NCBI RefSeq assembly: GCF_026241855.1
Contig: NZ_JAPJDC010000001.1
Span: forward strand, 2,790,001 to 2,854,000
Direction: 5' to 3'
DNA from: Curtobacterium flaccumfaciens pv. betae
GTDB lineage: Bacteria; Actinomycetota; Actinomycetes; Actinomycetales; Microbacteriaceae
DNA: 64,000 bases
In this document: one piece after another, positions 22,682-32,152 of the stretch
How positions within the stretch are numbered: position 1 is the first letter of the stretch
How the letters are laid out: the number at the start of each line of letters is the position of its first letter
The notes under the pieces: model-generated
The model's input: only the letters and a program-made list of their open reading frames with translations
Database searches by the model: none
What the model was told of the DNA's origin: nothing
Program-made: the position numbers and the translations under genes

Positions 22682-24448
22682 GTGAGCACCACCGCACCCC
22701 TGAGCAACGCGACCACGGCCCCGCCAACGCCGACCAGCCGACACTTCAACGGGCTCGACAGCCTCCGCGCCGCGAGCTTGATCGCCGTCATGGCGTTCCA
22801 CGTCGCGCCGACGATGGCCCCGGGCGGATTCATCGGCGTGGACGTGTTCTTCGTCCTCAGCGGGTTCCTGATCACGACCTTGCTGCTGCGAGAACATCAG
22901 ACGACAGGAACCTTCGCCCTGCGAGCGTTTGCTGTGCGTCGAGCTCGCCGGCTGCTGCCCGCGGCGCTGGTGATGGTGACGGTGATGACCCTGATCGCGA
23001 CCGTGCTCGGCGGCGACCTCACCCGCAGCCTTGCGCGGCAAGTCCTCGGCGTCGTCACGCTCACCAGCAACTGGGAACAGCTGCTCGCCTCGCACGACTA
23101 CTTCGCCGGCGCAGGTTCTCGACTCTTCGACAACTGCTGGTCCCTCGCCGTCGAAGAACAGTTCTACCTGTTCTGGCCACTCGTGCTCCTCGCCGCACTG
23201 CGTTGGCTCCGACCCGGGCGCGGGCGTTGGGCGCTCGTCGCACTGCTTGCCAGCACCGCGGCTGTCCCACTGATCCTGACGGCAGGAGAACACTTCGACG
23301 CCGCGTACCTGGCCACTCCAGCGCACGCCTTCGGTCTCGCAGTAGGAGCCACCATCGCCGTGCTGCACAAGCACTCGACTCCCCGACTACAGCGCACGGT
23401 CACGACGACCAGCGCGCGTGCTCTCCTGGCCCTTGGGGCCCTCGCCCTGGTCGGATTGACGCTCCTGCCGACCGCCGCTGTGCCGCAGAATCAATCCGCA
23501 GTCACGCTCGCCGGCGCTCTGGCGGGGGCAGCTCTGGTCATCGGCGTGGTCCACAGCCCGCGCCAAGTCGGCAATTGGTTGGAGCGCGGCCCCTGGGGGT
23601 GGCTGGGCAGGCGCTCGTACGGCGTGTACCTGTGGCACTTCCCGCTGATCGTCATCGCAGACGCTGCCAGCCGTTCCTGGAGCGTCTCCGGAGCAGCCCC
23701 GAACCTCCCCCACGTGTTCGCCCGCCTCGCTGCTGTCGTCGTCGCAGTGCTGGCGGGAGCTGCAAGCCTCAGGTGGGTCGAAGCTCCCATCCGAGCTAAA
23801 GGTTTCCGCGCGAGCCTTCGCCGACCTGCGGTCGCTACCGCTACTCTCGCTATCTGCATCTGCATCTGCGCAGCCGTCACCCTCGGCGTGATGAGCGTGC
23901 TTCCGGGGGGTGCACCCTCGCCCTCCCCCGGGCCTCCGCGCACATCTTGCAGCCCGTCTGCATTGCACGCCTCGAAGGCGGGAGCAGGCATGGTTGCCAT
24001 CGGCGACTCGGTCATGCTCGCTTCGGCCTGCGGACTCCGCCAGAGTTTCCCTGGCATCACGATCGATGCCGTGGAGAGCCGGCAACTCATCGCGGCACCC
24101 AACCTCGTTCGCCGTCGCATCCGGTCAGAGCCATCGACGAGGACCGTCATCCTCGGCCTTGGCGTCAACGGTGTCGGCGGCACACCGGACCTCGAGGCCG
24201 CGATCCGTGCAGCCGGTCACCGTGAGGTGGTCCTCGTCACCGTCTCCGCACCCGTCGCATGGCAGGACACCGTGAACACCGAAATTCGCCGCGCCGCGGC
24301 GCATCACTCGAACGTCCGCGTTGCCGACTGGCACTCCGTCGCCCAGAAGCATCCAAATCTCATTGCACCGGACGGAATTCACCCTGGGCCGGCTGGCGGC
24401 GAACGCTACGCAGCTGCAATCCGCGCTGCACTTCGGCACGTGTCATGA
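22682..24448 (+). CDS. OafA-type membrane acyltransferase with SGNH domain
   Basis: 588 residues from GTG 22682, with AGGAGCGAGG upstream. The acyltransferase-3 part (about residues 20-385, some ten transmembrane helices) has HFNGLDSLRAASLIAVMAFH, GGFIGVDVFFVLSGFLITT and RSYGVYLWHFPL. The C-terminal SGNH hydrolase-like domain begins near 435 with AIGDSVMLAS and ends with DGIHPGPAGGERYAAAI, the Asp-His block. Such proteins O-acetylate cell-wall or exopolysaccharide sugars, moving the acyl group across the membrane. Surface modification fits the secreted-protein theme and the operator upstream. Complete length for the family. Confidence 0.92.
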   Translation: MSTTAPLSNATTAPPTPTSRHFNGLDSLRAASLIAVMAFHVAPTMAPGGFIGVDVFFVLSGFLITTLLLREHQTTGTFALRAFAVRRARRLLPAALVMVTVMTLIATVLGGDLTRSLARQVLGVVTLTSNWEQLLASHDYFAGAGSRLFDNCWSLAVEEQFYLFWPLVLLAALRWLRPGRGRWALVALLASTAAVPLILTAGEHFDAAYLATPAHAFGLAVGATIAVLHKHSTPRLQRTVTTTSARALLALGALALVGLTLLPTAAVPQNQSAVTLAGALAGAALVIGVVHSPRQVGNWLERGPWGWLGRRSYGVYLWHFPLIVIADAASRSWSVSGAAPNLPHVFARLAAVVVAVLAGAASLRWVEAPIRAKGFRASLRRPAVATATLAICICICAAVTLGVMSVLPGGAPSPSPGPPRTSCSPSALHASKAGAGMVAIGDSVMLASACGLRQSFPGITIDAVESRQLIAAPNLVRRRIRSEPSTRTVILGLGVNGVGGTPDLEAAIRAAGHREVVLVTVSAPVAWQDTVNTEIRRAAAHHSNVRVADWHSVAQKHPNLIAPDGIHPGPAGGERYAAAIRAALRHVS

Positions 24449-24545
24449 CTGGGCCAAAACCACGGCGGCACCTGGCGCACATTGGTCCGTCCGCCAGAAA
24501 CGATCATTTCTGACCAGGTGCGCCGGAGAGTTCGACACGCCAGGC

Positions 24546-24803
24546 TCAGAACTGATTGAAACCCTCCTGGTGGCCGAACCCGCCGCTCTGATAGAAGCTG
24601 CCGCTTGCACTTGTCTCGGTACCTGCGTCTTCCCAGCTCCCGCGCACACCGATGAAAGAAACGGCCGGACACGCTTCTGCGGCATCAGCGGTGGCAGTGA
24701 AAGTAGCTGCCGGCCCTATCGCCATTACGGCACCGAGGGTGACCCCAGCGATCGTTCTCAAGCGAGCATGGATCGTGGACCGCCGTTGCGCATTGCTGCG
24801 CAT
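24546..24803 (-). pseudogene. N-terminal part of a cutinase-like secreted protein
   Basis: 85 residues from ATG 24803: a basic N-terminus, signal peptide (TIAGVTLGAVMAIGPAATFT ... ADA), then EACPAVSFIGVRGSWEDAGT. CPxVxFIGxRGSxE is the opening of the cutinase/esterase alpha-beta fold, but the protein stops after GGFGHQEGFNQF, long before the catalytic GxSxG. Probably a truncated gene; a short secreted peptide cannot be excluded. Confidence 0.5.
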
Positions 24804-24936
24804 TCGCTCAATCTTGACGCGAGGACCGACGAGTCACCAGTCGGCATATGAGGGGACCATGCCTACTTTCCGCGCTGCACCACCCGGGATACCCCCTGCC
24901 ACGTGGGAGCTCGCTCACCGCCGGTCGGCCCTCCTG

Positions 24937-25836
24937 CTATAGGCCCTCGAGGTCGGCTTCCGCCGCGAGGGCGGCAGCGAGGTCCTTCTCCGACGGCAAC
25001 GCTGCTCGCACGCCGGGTGGCAGCAGATCGTAGTTGGCGACACCGATCGGGGCCGGCTGTCCCGCGAGGGAGTACCGGACGACGGCGTCGTTCTTGTCCG
25101 CGACCAGCAACAGGCCCACGGTGTCGGCGTGCTGGGGTCGGCGGAGTTTGTCGTCGACGAGTGCGACGTAGAAGCCGAGCTGGCCGAGGTACTCGGGCTT
25201 GAACTTCCCGGTCTTGAGCTCGATCACGACGTACCGGAGCTGCTCGACGTGGAAGAACAGCAGGTCGACGTAGAAGTCGTCCCCGTCGACGTCGAAGTGC
25301 ACCTGCCTGCCGACGAACGCGAACCCCTCGCCGAGCTCGCGGAGGGTGTCGATGATCCGGTCGACGAGTGCCTGCTCGAGGTGGCGTTCCTTTGCGTCAC
25401 CGTCGAGGGCGAGGAAGTCCAGCACGTACGGGTCCTTCGTGATCTGCTGCGCCAGATCCGAGTCGCCCGGCGGGAGCACGTCGGCGAAGTTCGTCGGCGC
25501 CGCCTGGAGCCGGGTGTGCGCTTCGGAACGGATCTGGTGCTCGAGGACGTTCCGGGATCACCCGTGGTCGGCCGCCTGGCCGGCGTACCAGTCCCGGAGC
25601 TCGTGGTCATCGAGCCGATCGAGGAGGACTGTCATGTGCCCCCAGGGCAGTTGTGCAACAGCCTGTTGCAGAATCTGCTCATCCGGCCACGCGGCAGCGA
25701 ACGCGCGCATGTACGCGAGGTTCCGCGGGGAGAAGCCCTTCATCTCCGGGAACTCAGCACGCAGATCCGTCGCGAGCCGGCCGATGACGTTGCTGCCCCC
25801 ATCCTTCATCGCCCTGCCGCTGCAGGATCGTCGCAC
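24937..25836 (-). pseudogene. DUF1016/YhcG-type nuclease, in-frame stop and 5' truncation
   Basis: Two blocks in the same frame: upstream GSNVIGRLATDLRAEFPEMK, SPRNLAYMRAFAAAWPDEQI, then TGA at 25558-25560, then SRNVLEHQIRSEAHTRLQAA, FAFVGRQVHFDVDGDDFYVD, VVIELKTGKFKPEYLGQLGF to 24937. The stop occupies the Trp of the conserved GWSRNVL motif, so a TGG-to-TGA change explains it. The PDDEXK core (DFYVDLLFF ... VIELKTG) is intact. The first 40-60 residues of the family are missing. These proteins are restriction-like nucleases on mobile DNA. Confidence 0.85.
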
Positions 25837-25847
25837 CGATCCCCCAG

Positions 25848-25899
25848 TACAGACGAATGAGTTCGGTATTCACTACAGACGAATGAGTTCGGTATTCAC
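25848..25899. repeat. 26-bp tandem duplication
   Basis: The unit from TACAGACGAATGAGTTCGGT to ATTCAC is repeated exactly twice, back to back, upstream of the DUF1016 remnant. Probably the scar of a small recombination event. Confidence 0.9.
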
Positions 25900-26102
25900 G
25901 CGGCGCTGCGCCGCAAATCGGGCAGCACGCACTTGCCGCTTCAGCTCGGCAAGTGCAGCGGCATACCCGGATACGGCTGGCGACGAATCAGACATCACGC
26001 TCAGTCTGCCCGACCAACGGACCTCCAGAAGCACGAACGAAGTGTTCTACGGGATCAACTATGCCAGGGCGGGGAGGATCCCCGAGCGGAAGGCGACCTC
26101 CC

Positions 26103-26446
26103 AAGGCACAGAAAGTCACCACGCACCTCGTCGACGACCACCGACGACACCATCTACAACAGTAAGGGCCGCACCATCACGTTCGGCTTCGACGGTGCGC
26201 ACTACGAAATCGACCTCACCGATGACAACGCCGACGCGCTCCGCGGAGCGTTCTCCGACTGTATCTCCACCGCCCGCAAGGTGGGCGGGGGCTCCGGCCG
26301 TGCAGGCAGCAGCAGCAATCCGAAGCGTGGGAACTCGGAAGAGCTCGCGAAAATCCGCGAATGGGCCATCGCCAACGGCCACGAAGCCTCCTCCCGCATC
26401 CGCGTCAGTCGAGGCCGTCCGCGACGCCTACCACGCTTCCCACTGA
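26103..26446 (+). pseudogene. Decayed lsr2 copy
   Basis: Aligned with the intact gene at 37272-37616, including its leader (CTATGCCAGGG). The ATG is AAG, a small deletion disrupts LTGDTIED, and a later frameshift separates ASSRIRVS from AVRDAYHASH. Recognisable pieces: GRTITFGFDGAHYEIDLTDD and SEELAKIREWAIANGHEASS. Not translatable as an Lsr2 protein. Confidence 0.85.
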
Positions 26447-26597
26447 CGCCGCTCCCCCAGAAAGACAGCTGGCAAGCCCTGGGACGACCCAGCATTCCAA
26501 TATCAGACGGCCCATTCCTGCCTCTTCGTACAGCCGCCGCATTGGAGCGATCCTGGAGGTGGACAAGTCGTTCCACTACCTCTAGCGTTTCGTTCAC

Positions 26598-26616
26598 CAG
26601 ACGATCGTCTGTCGAA
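26598..26616. promoter_or_regulatory. ACGATCGT palindrome (candidate operator 6)
   Basis: CAGACGATCGTCTGTCGAA lies about 55-73 bp before the GH12 endoglucanase start. The same 19 bases occur on the minus strand upstream of the SGNH lipase near 52215-52233, an exact match between an island gene and an apparent core gene. Confidence 0.7.
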
Positions 26617-26670
26617 CCCACGACGGGCAGCAGCGAAGACCGCGCAGCCCCCTAACGCGAGGAGTTGCCT

Positions 26671-27432
26671 ATGCGGATCAAGAAACTGGCAACCACACTA
26701 CTGGTTGCCACGTCTGCTATCAGCATGCTTTCCGGAACATCCACCTGGAGCACTGCCTCCAACGCCAAGCTGCACATCTTTGATCAGGATAGCTACATTT
26801 ACAACAATTCCTGGGGTGGCGGGACCAACGGCGAACAGGGGATCCGACGAAGAGACGGTCACGCCGACTTCCAATGGAACTGGAAGGGATCAGGGAACAG
26901 CGTGCAAGCTTACCCATCCGTTGTCCGCGGGTGGCACTGGGACAGCCCCCGATTCAGCACTCACAAACTCCCAATCTCAGTCGCCGGACCACCTTCCTGC
27001 AAAATGCAAAGCAAACTCAAATATGCGTTCAACGCTACCGGCAGCTACGACGTCGCGTATGATCTTTGGGCCGCCACCGACCGCAACTTGTCCTGGCGGA
27101 CCCATCCATCTCTCGAAGTGATGATTTGGGGAGAACATCAAGACGCGAACCCAGCTGGGACCCCCGTGTCCACTGTGAGCATCGCTGGCCACAATTGGAC
27201 CGTGTGGAAGGGTAGCGGAGCCTTTGGTGGACCAGTCGTGTCTTTCGTCTCCGATCGTGATGCCCTTCGTCACCCTCTGGATCTGATGCAGTTTGTTCAT
27301 GAGGCTGCAGGGGCGCACGTAGACTCGCGCCTTCGTCTCATCAGCACCGAATTCGGGGTCGAGGTGGAACACGGAGTCGGATCGGCAACCATCAGGGATT
27401 GGTCCGAGCGACGCACAGCGAGTTGCAGATGA
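26671..27432 (+). CDS. Secreted GH12 endoglucanase/xyloglucanase
   Basis: 253 residues from ATG 26671, with GAGGAG upstream. A signal peptide covers about residues 1-30. GH12 hallmarks: NNSWGGGTNGEQ, SVQAYPSVVRGWHW, YDVAYDLW, LEVMIWGEHQD with nucleophile Glu149, and STEFGVEVEHG with acid/base Glu231. The C-terminal residues DWSERRTASCR look unusual for the family, so the last strand may have been altered. GH12 enzymes cut beta-1,4-glucan or xyloglucan in plant walls. The candidate operator lies upstream and a TetR gene and expansin follow. Confidence 0.9.
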   Translation: MRIKKLATTLLVATSAISMLSGTSTWSTASNAKLHIFDQDSYIYNNSWGGGTNGEQGIRRRDGHADFQWNWKGSGNSVQAYPSVVRGWHWDSPRFSTHKLPISVAGPPSCKMQSKLKYAFNATGSYDVAYDLWAATDRNLSWRTHPSLEVMIWGEHQDANPAGTPVSTVSIAGHNWTVWKGSGAFGGPVVSFVSDRDALRHPLDLMQFVHEAAGAHVDSRLRLISTEFGVEVEHGVGSATIRDWSERRTASCR

Positions 27433-27677
27433 ACTCCAGTATCTCATCAGCACAGCAAAGATTCGGGATGAATTTCAATGGTCTTGCGTGCGGTGGCTCG
27501 GCGAACGCTGAAGACATTAGCACCGCCACCACCTCGGAGCGGCGCAAGAGCGGCCCGGAGGCTGCACATTTGGCCATGCGACGCACCCGCCACGCAGTCA
27601 ACAGATTTGGGAAAAACGCCCGCCAACAGGCACCAAAGCGTGCCGAGAAAGGTGTATATGCGAAATCATCCAGGTGA
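27429..27677 (+). CDS. Hypothetical basic protein coupled to GH12 gene
   Basis: 82 residues; ATG 27429 overlaps the GH12 stop (ATGA). Reads MNSSISSAQQRFGMNFNGLA and ends GKNARQQAPKRAEKGVYAKS SR, overlapping the TetR start by 20 nt. Coupling supports translation, but codon bias is weak. Could be a decayed segment. Confidence 0.35.
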   Translation: MNSSISSAQQRFGMNFNGLACGGSANAEDISTATTSERRKSGPEAAHLAMRRTRHAVNRFGKNARQQAPKRAEKGVYAKSSR

Positions 27678-28233
27678 TAGAGCTCATATTAACAAGGAGA
27701 ATGTGGCAGTTGTCGCGTTAGATCTGTTCCGCGAGTACGGCTACGAACACGTCACTATCGAGGATATTGCGGACGTTGCTGACATCAGCAAACACAACTT
27801 GGAGCGAATGTTTCCAACCAAGGCCTCGATCATTTACGGCGATTTAGACGCTTGCGCGGAACGCCTACTCTTCTCCTTTACAGATGCACACCGAGACACG
27901 CCGCTCAAAGCCGCACTCGAAACCGCCTACCGCGCTATAGGCGACCTCTCGGACGAGGCCCTCGCAAGGATGCGTTTACGAGTCCAAATCCTCGCGACGC
28001 AGCCCGCAGTGGCCGGGGAGAGTGGTTTCTACCTGCAGTCACTGATCCCGCCGACCGTATGGTTCTTGAGCACTCGCGACGGTGGCTCTCCGGATAATTT
28101 CCGAACCTTCGTGATTGCGCATCTACTCGCCTCTGCCGCGACAGCCGCCCTCGCTTGGTGGGCTTCCCACACCGATGAAGACCCACGACACGCACTTACC
28201 GAGGCAGTAACTCTCGCCCTCAAGTGTGTATGA
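27658..28233 (+). CDS. TetR-family transcriptional regulator
   Basis: 191 residues from ATG 27658, with GAAAGG upstream. The N-terminal HTH is clear: NKENVAVVALDLFREYGYEH, VTIEDIADVADISKHNLERM FPTKASIIYGD. The C-terminal domain is helical (AETAYRAIGDLSDEALARMR region) with a Trp-rich end. Located between GH12 and expansin, it is the nearest candidate for the protein that binds the palindromes, and TetR dimers typically bind such sites; this link is inference. Codon use is less GC-biased than core genes. Confidence 0.85.
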   Translation: MRNHPGDRAHINKENVAVVALDLFREYGYEHVTIEDIADVADISKHNLERMFPTKASIIYGDLDACAERLLFSFTDAHRDTPLKAALETAYRAIGDLSDEALARMRLRVQILATQPAVAGESGFYLQSLIPPTVWFLSTRDGGSPDNFRTFVIAHLLASAATAALAWWASHTDEDPRHALTEAVTLALKCV

Positions 28234-28300
28234 GGAGGGATTCAGCAGTGCGGCGGAATAATCCCACCGTCGACACTTTTTCACGAAGGAGAGACGAAAG

Positions 28301-28510
28301 TTGAAAACAATGGTGAATCATGTAAGGCGCAATACTTCGGTGCTGCCAAAGCTGTTGATCGCAAATTCAACACTCTCACTCGCCGCGACAACCAAAACCC
28401 TGTCGACTATCGCTGAAACAAGCGCAATCGGTCCGATAGATGTACAGTTCCAGACGTATTTGACTGGCGGCGCCCAGAACGCCCAGCAGCGGTCAAGGAG
28501 CTGCAAATGA
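28301..28510 (+). CDS. Short ORF upstream of and overlapping the expansin gene
   Basis: 69 residues from TTG 28301, preceded by GAAGGAGAGACGAAAG. Reads MKTMVNHVRRNTSVLPKLLI and ends NAQQRSRSCK; its stop overlaps the expansin ATG (AAATGATC). The good ribosome-binding site and overlap suggest translational coupling of a leader peptide to the expansin. Confidence 0.45.
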   Translation: MKTMVNHVRRNTSVLPKLLIANSTLSLAATTKTLSTIAETSAIGPIDVQFQTYLTGGAQNAQQRSRSCK

Positions 28511-29247
28511 TCCGCGCTATCCGAGTTATTACGACGGCCCTCGGCGGCGTGCTCGTCGCGACTGTCGCGCTCGGGTTTGCTACTGCTCGAGCCGAAGTTC
28601 CGGCGCATACCCCAAGAGTGGAGTCGGCAAATATCGCGGACGCCACTGCGTCGTCCGGGTTCGCAACACACTACGACTTCGGACCGGGTGGCGGCGGGAC
28701 CAACGGCAACTGCTCATTCCCAGCGCTCCCGAAGGACGATCTCTACGTCGCCGTCGGGCCCGACAAGTACCGGCACGGCGCCGGATGCGGGACGTTCCTC
28801 GACGTCACCGGGCCAAAGGCCAAGGTCCGCGTGGCCGTGATGGACCAGTGCCACGAGTGCGGACCCGGCCACCTCGACCTCAGCGACGCCGCATTCCGGA
28901 GGATAGGAAACTACAATTCTGGCAAGATCCCGGTGCGGTTTAAGTTGGTCAAGAACCCGACTGTGCCTCCCCTCGCTCTGCGGTTCAAGGAGGGGTCTTC
29001 CGCATATTGGGCGGCATTGCAGGTCATCAACAACGGGAATGCGATCCGTTCGGTTACGATCAGCGGCCACGGTCGGAGTCTGTCGATGACCCGGACGGAA
29101 TACGGGTACTGGCTCGCACCGCGTGGAGCTGGCAACGGGCCGTACTTGGTTCAGGTTCGCGACGTGCTCGGACATCGCGTGGCGCTCCACAACGTTCCCT
29201 TGAAACCCGGGAAAGTCCAGCCGACAAAGTCCCGGCTATACGGTTGA
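28507..29247 (+). CDS. Secreted bacterial expansin (EXLX type)
   Basis: 246 residues with a signal peptide (about 1-29). Domain 1 is the double-psi beta-barrel: SGFATHYDFGPGGGGTNGNC, VAVGPDKYRHGAGCGTFLDV, VMDQCHECGPGHLDLSDAAF, with the conserved HLDLS Asp at 124. Domain 2, from about 165, is the CBM63-like beta-sandwich with exposed aromatics (SAYWAALQVINNG, YGYWLAP). Expansins loosen plant walls without hydrolysis; in Clavibacter and other xylem pathogens they promote colonisation. Family assignment firm. Confidence 0.92.
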   Translation: MIRAIRVITTALGGVLVATVALGFATARAEVPAHTPRVESANIADATASSGFATHYDFGPGGGGTNGNCSFPALPKDDLYVAVGPDKYRHGAGCGTFLDVTGPKAKVRVAVMDQCHECGPGHLDLSDAAFRRIGNYNSGKIPVRFKLVKNPTVPPLALRFKEGSSAYWAALQVINNGNAIRSVTISGHGRSLSMTRTEYGYWLAPRGAGNGPYLVQVRDVLGHRVALHNVPLKPGKVQPTKSRLYG

Positions 29248-29712
29248 CGGCGGTCAGCGGGGGAACCCTTCGTCGTCATCAAGGCAGGTCCGACGGACTC
29301 GAGTCCCTCCGCGAGCAACACGACGACACCAGCCCCGCAGACCACATGAACAAGCGGCATTGGATCACGCTGCATCCCGGCGGCATTCTGGACGCAACGC
29401 ACGTCGACGAGCTCGTAACCAAGTTGCTCCTGCTCGGCGGGCCTCCTGAGGGCTGGACAACCGTGGACTTAGCCTCTTTTACCAACCGCTAAACGCCACC
29501 CGCACCACGACGGGCGGAAGTGTGCCTTGAGTGGGTCAGATCGCGGGGCGTTCAGCGCGCTTCGTCAATATAGGTGTCGGTAGCGTCAACGAGAGACGGA
29601 CGCGTACAGCGTCGGGAGGCATGCTGGCGGCGAGAGCTAAGTAAGCCGCGTCTCAGCTTGGTGGAGCAATGAAGTATCGCCGCGCAAATGCAAAGACCTT
29701 CGAGGAATCCCC
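29248..29712. other. Gap after expansin with a 48-codon ORF
   Basis: 29346-29492 on the plus strand encodes MNKRHWITLHPGGILDATHV and ends TVDLASFTNR; it may be a gene fragment. The rest shows nothing recognisable. Confidence 0.35.
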
Positions 29713-30500
29713 TTAAGCGATCAGGTTCTGAATCGCCGGGTCAGTCGTTTGATTTCCAGCATCGGTGAGGATGGCGTAGAATTTCCCGGTCGTCGACACA
29801 ACGGGCCCACAAGAATCGCCAGGGATGGGCGAGAAAGAATTATTGCGAGCCGCCCGAGGGAGACCAAGCCGCGCTCACGTTGACAAGCTCGGAATTCTGG
29901 TTGCCACGACGTCGCAATTAACCCCAGGCATTGCCCCGCTGGTGAAGAAGTGTTCGTCTGCACGCGGATCTCCCGAACCATTGAACGTGATTGCTCCGTC
30001 GCCACGTGTCCGTGGGTCAGAGAGGATGACGCGCCCCGCTGCGCGTGGAGTGTAGGTGTAGGAACGGTTACAGGTGACACCAAAGGTAGTGTGGTGGCAG
30101 AAGGGTTTACTGGTGCGCAAGCGGGTCTACTCGTGCGAGCGCAATATCATGGTCGGGATCCGTTCGGATAACCTGACTAACAGGGTCGGTACCCGCAAGA
30201 ATGCCCTCGTTCAGTGTACTCACACACTGCTTTACAATCACTACGTACCGTGTAGCGCGCTCCTTTGCCGAAAGAAATGCAAAGATGCCGTTCTTTTTCA
30301 GTACGACGCCTGCAGTGCAGTCGCCGCAATGCTGCATTCGGACCGCCTTCCCCGCGCCAAGGGCGCAGCCCTACCCGGCCTGGAATTGCAGCACTAGCCG
30401 CGCCAGGGGGTCCGAGGACGCTGAGCAGCAGCGCCGCGACGACGATTGCAACGAGTGCCAGGAGGGCGTGCAGGGTGGTTCAAACACCACGAATCGCATA
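29713..30500 (-). pseudogene. Decayed Pat-1/Chp-like serine protease
   Basis: Pieces in several frames line up with the protease at 1984: a signal-like LLALVAIVVAALLLSVLGPP, then CTAGVVLKKNGIFAFLS, RATRYVVIVKQC, DPDHDIALARVDP, SYTYTPRAAGRVIL, and finally PIPGDSCGPVVSTTGKFYAI with the stop at 29713. The catalytic His is Gln (VVIVKQC for VVTAKHC) while Asp and Ser remain. Several frameshifts separate the blocks. A family palindrome lies upstream at 30610-30622, so the regulatory site survived the gene. Confidence 0.8.
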
Positions 30501-30609
30501 CGTGATGCCATATCAATATATCTCGAAGTTTTGGGGTACCCATCGCGCTCGGGTTACAGGCAACGGGTCCTGGCCCGTTTCTGCAGGACCTGCCCGTCGT
30601 AATATTTCG

Positions 30610-30622
30610 TTCGATCGTCTAG
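30610..30622. promoter_or_regulatory. ACGATCGT half-site upstream of the protease remnant (candidate operator 7)
   Basis: On the minus strand CTAGACGATCGAA. The left half matches the family; the right half has changed, in keeping with loss of selection on the dead gene. The interval 30623-30981 contains no supported gene. Confidence 0.45.
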
Positions 30623-30981
30623 CCATAATGGAACAACAAGGGCTCGCTTGTGACCGAGCGAGTACACAGCAGCTGAAGGGTGCGTGGAGGTGCTGCAACT
30701 CAACTGTCGAGCGACTGTCGGCGAAAGCAAGGAAGGAGCAGCTAGGGAGATGCGCTCTCTTGTTCGGTTCTGTCGCTATCGCCTCGCTAGCCCTGACGCC
30801 GTTCTTTCACTGCCGTGGAGCACCGCCGTAGCCGCGTATGCCAACAAGGTGAGGCTCAGGAGTACTGCGAGCGAATGCACGATCGGACGAGATTGGCGAC
30901 GCGCAGTTTCATTCATGCGAAAGTCCGGCTTCAGCGCTTCAAGGGGCGCGATTTGGCCTGGTGTGCTGGCACTCGAGAGAC

Positions 30982-32034
30982 TCAGTGGGGCCTGTCGAAC
31001 GATTTCAGCTCCGGCGGGACTGCGGATACCGAACCGCGCACCCGGATCGGCATTTGGACGAGCTGTTCTCCGACGGTCAAGTCCGGGTCAAGGAGGATGC
31101 GGACCGCCAGGGCCCCCATCTCCTCGTACGGCAGTGCCGCGGTGGTGAGGGTCGGTTCGAGGTACAGTGCGATGTCGTCGTCGTCGAAGGAAACGACTGA
31201 GACGTCTTCGGAGACCCGGAGTCCTGCTTCGGTCAGCGCACGGTAGACACCGAAGGCGAGCCGGTCGTTCAGGGCGATCACCGCTCCAGGGCGACGGCCG
31301 CTGGCAAGCAGCCCCCGCATGGCTTCGTAACCGTGGTCGGGATCCCACTCGGGCATGTCGATTTCATTTATCGGCACAACGTCATGGGCCGCGAGGGCCG
31401 CCGATATCCCGGCGAGGCGCCGTTCGATCGCGCGGGTGGTCCAATCCGGACGTACGGACCGATCGCGGCCGATGATGACGACGTCCTCGGTGTGGCCGGC
31501 GTCGAGCAGGAGCCGCACGATCGACTCGCCGCCGGCGTGCTCATCAGCGAGGACGGTGGCGGTCGGACGGGATGCGACTGCGTTGAGCATGACGACGGGG
31601 ATGTCCGCGTTGATCTCAGGGAGCTCGACGGCGTGCGGTCGGATCGAAGCGTAGATAAGCCCGTCCACCTGGTGGTCGACGAGCACGCCGAACGACGAGA
31701 CGATCCCGTCCTGCTGGTCCTCGGTCTCGGTGATGAAGAGGACGTATCCCTGGCGCTTCGCCTCGGCGAGGGCGCCGCGGATCATGCCCGACCCGAACCG
31801 ATCGGTCGTGATGGCCTCGGAGACGAGTCCGATGACACCGGACCGGCGGGTGGTGAGTGACCGTGCGGTGAGGTTCGGCCGGTAACCGAGTTCGCCCGCT
31901 GCGGCACGGATGCGGGCTGCTGCGTCGACGGAGACGCGCGATGCCGGGTGGGAATTGAGCACCTGCGAGACGGCTGCCTTGGACAGCCCGACGCGAGCGG
32001 CGACGTCGGAGAGCGTCACTCGACGAGCGCTCAT
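30982..32034 (-). CDS. LacI-family repressor of the carbohydrate locus
   Basis: 350 residues. N-terminal LacI HTH: VTLSDVAARVGLSKAAVSQV LNSHP, hinge ARSLTTRRSGVIGLV, then a periplasmic-binding-type core (about 60-340) with GLIYASIRPH, GGESIVRLLLDAGH and VISFDDDD-like VVSFDDDDIALYLEPTLTTA. It is divergent from the glycoside hydrolase gene, and two CCGG-centred palindromes lie between them, so it probably represses both itself and the hydrolase/ABC genes until a sugar binds. Confidence 0.93.
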   Translation of the reverse strand: MSARRVTLSDVAARVGLSKAAVSQVLNSHPASRVSVDAAARIRAAAGELGYRPNLTARSLTTRRSGVIGLVSEAITTDRFGSGMIRGALAEAKRQGYVLFITETEDQQDGIVSSFGVLVDHQVDGLIYASIRPHAVELPEINADIPVVMLNAVASRPTATVLADEHAGGESIVRLLLDAGHTEDVVIIGRDRSVRPDWTTRAIERRLAGISAALAAHDVVPINEIDMPEWDPDHGYEAMRGLLASGRRPGAVIALNDRLAFGVYRALTEAGLRVSEDVSVVSFDDDDIALYLEPTLTTAALPYEEMGALAVRILLDPDLTVGEQLVQMPIRVRGSVSAVPPELKSFDRPH

Positions 32035-32077
32035 CTCGACCTCGTCGTCATTGTTCGCACCTCTCCAGCATACGGGC

Positions 32078-32127
32078 TTGACAGACTATGGTGAACCGGT
32101 ACACCATTTGTGATTAACCGGTTCACC
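32078..32127. promoter_or_regulatory. Divergent promoter with two LacI-type operators
   Basis: TTGACA at 32078-32083 is a good -35 for the plus strand. GGTGAACCGGTACACC (32090-32105) and TTAACCGGTTCACC (32114-32127) are CG-centred inverted repeats of the LacI type, placed over the expected -10 and start. Spacing between centres is about 23 bp. Confidence 0.8.
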
Positions 32128-32152
32128 AAGGCGGTGAACCCCTCGATGATGA

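Noticed and set aside
30623..30981. Plus-strand ORFs upstream of the LacI gene
   Set aside because: No coding bias, no ribosome-binding site and no recognisable motif.
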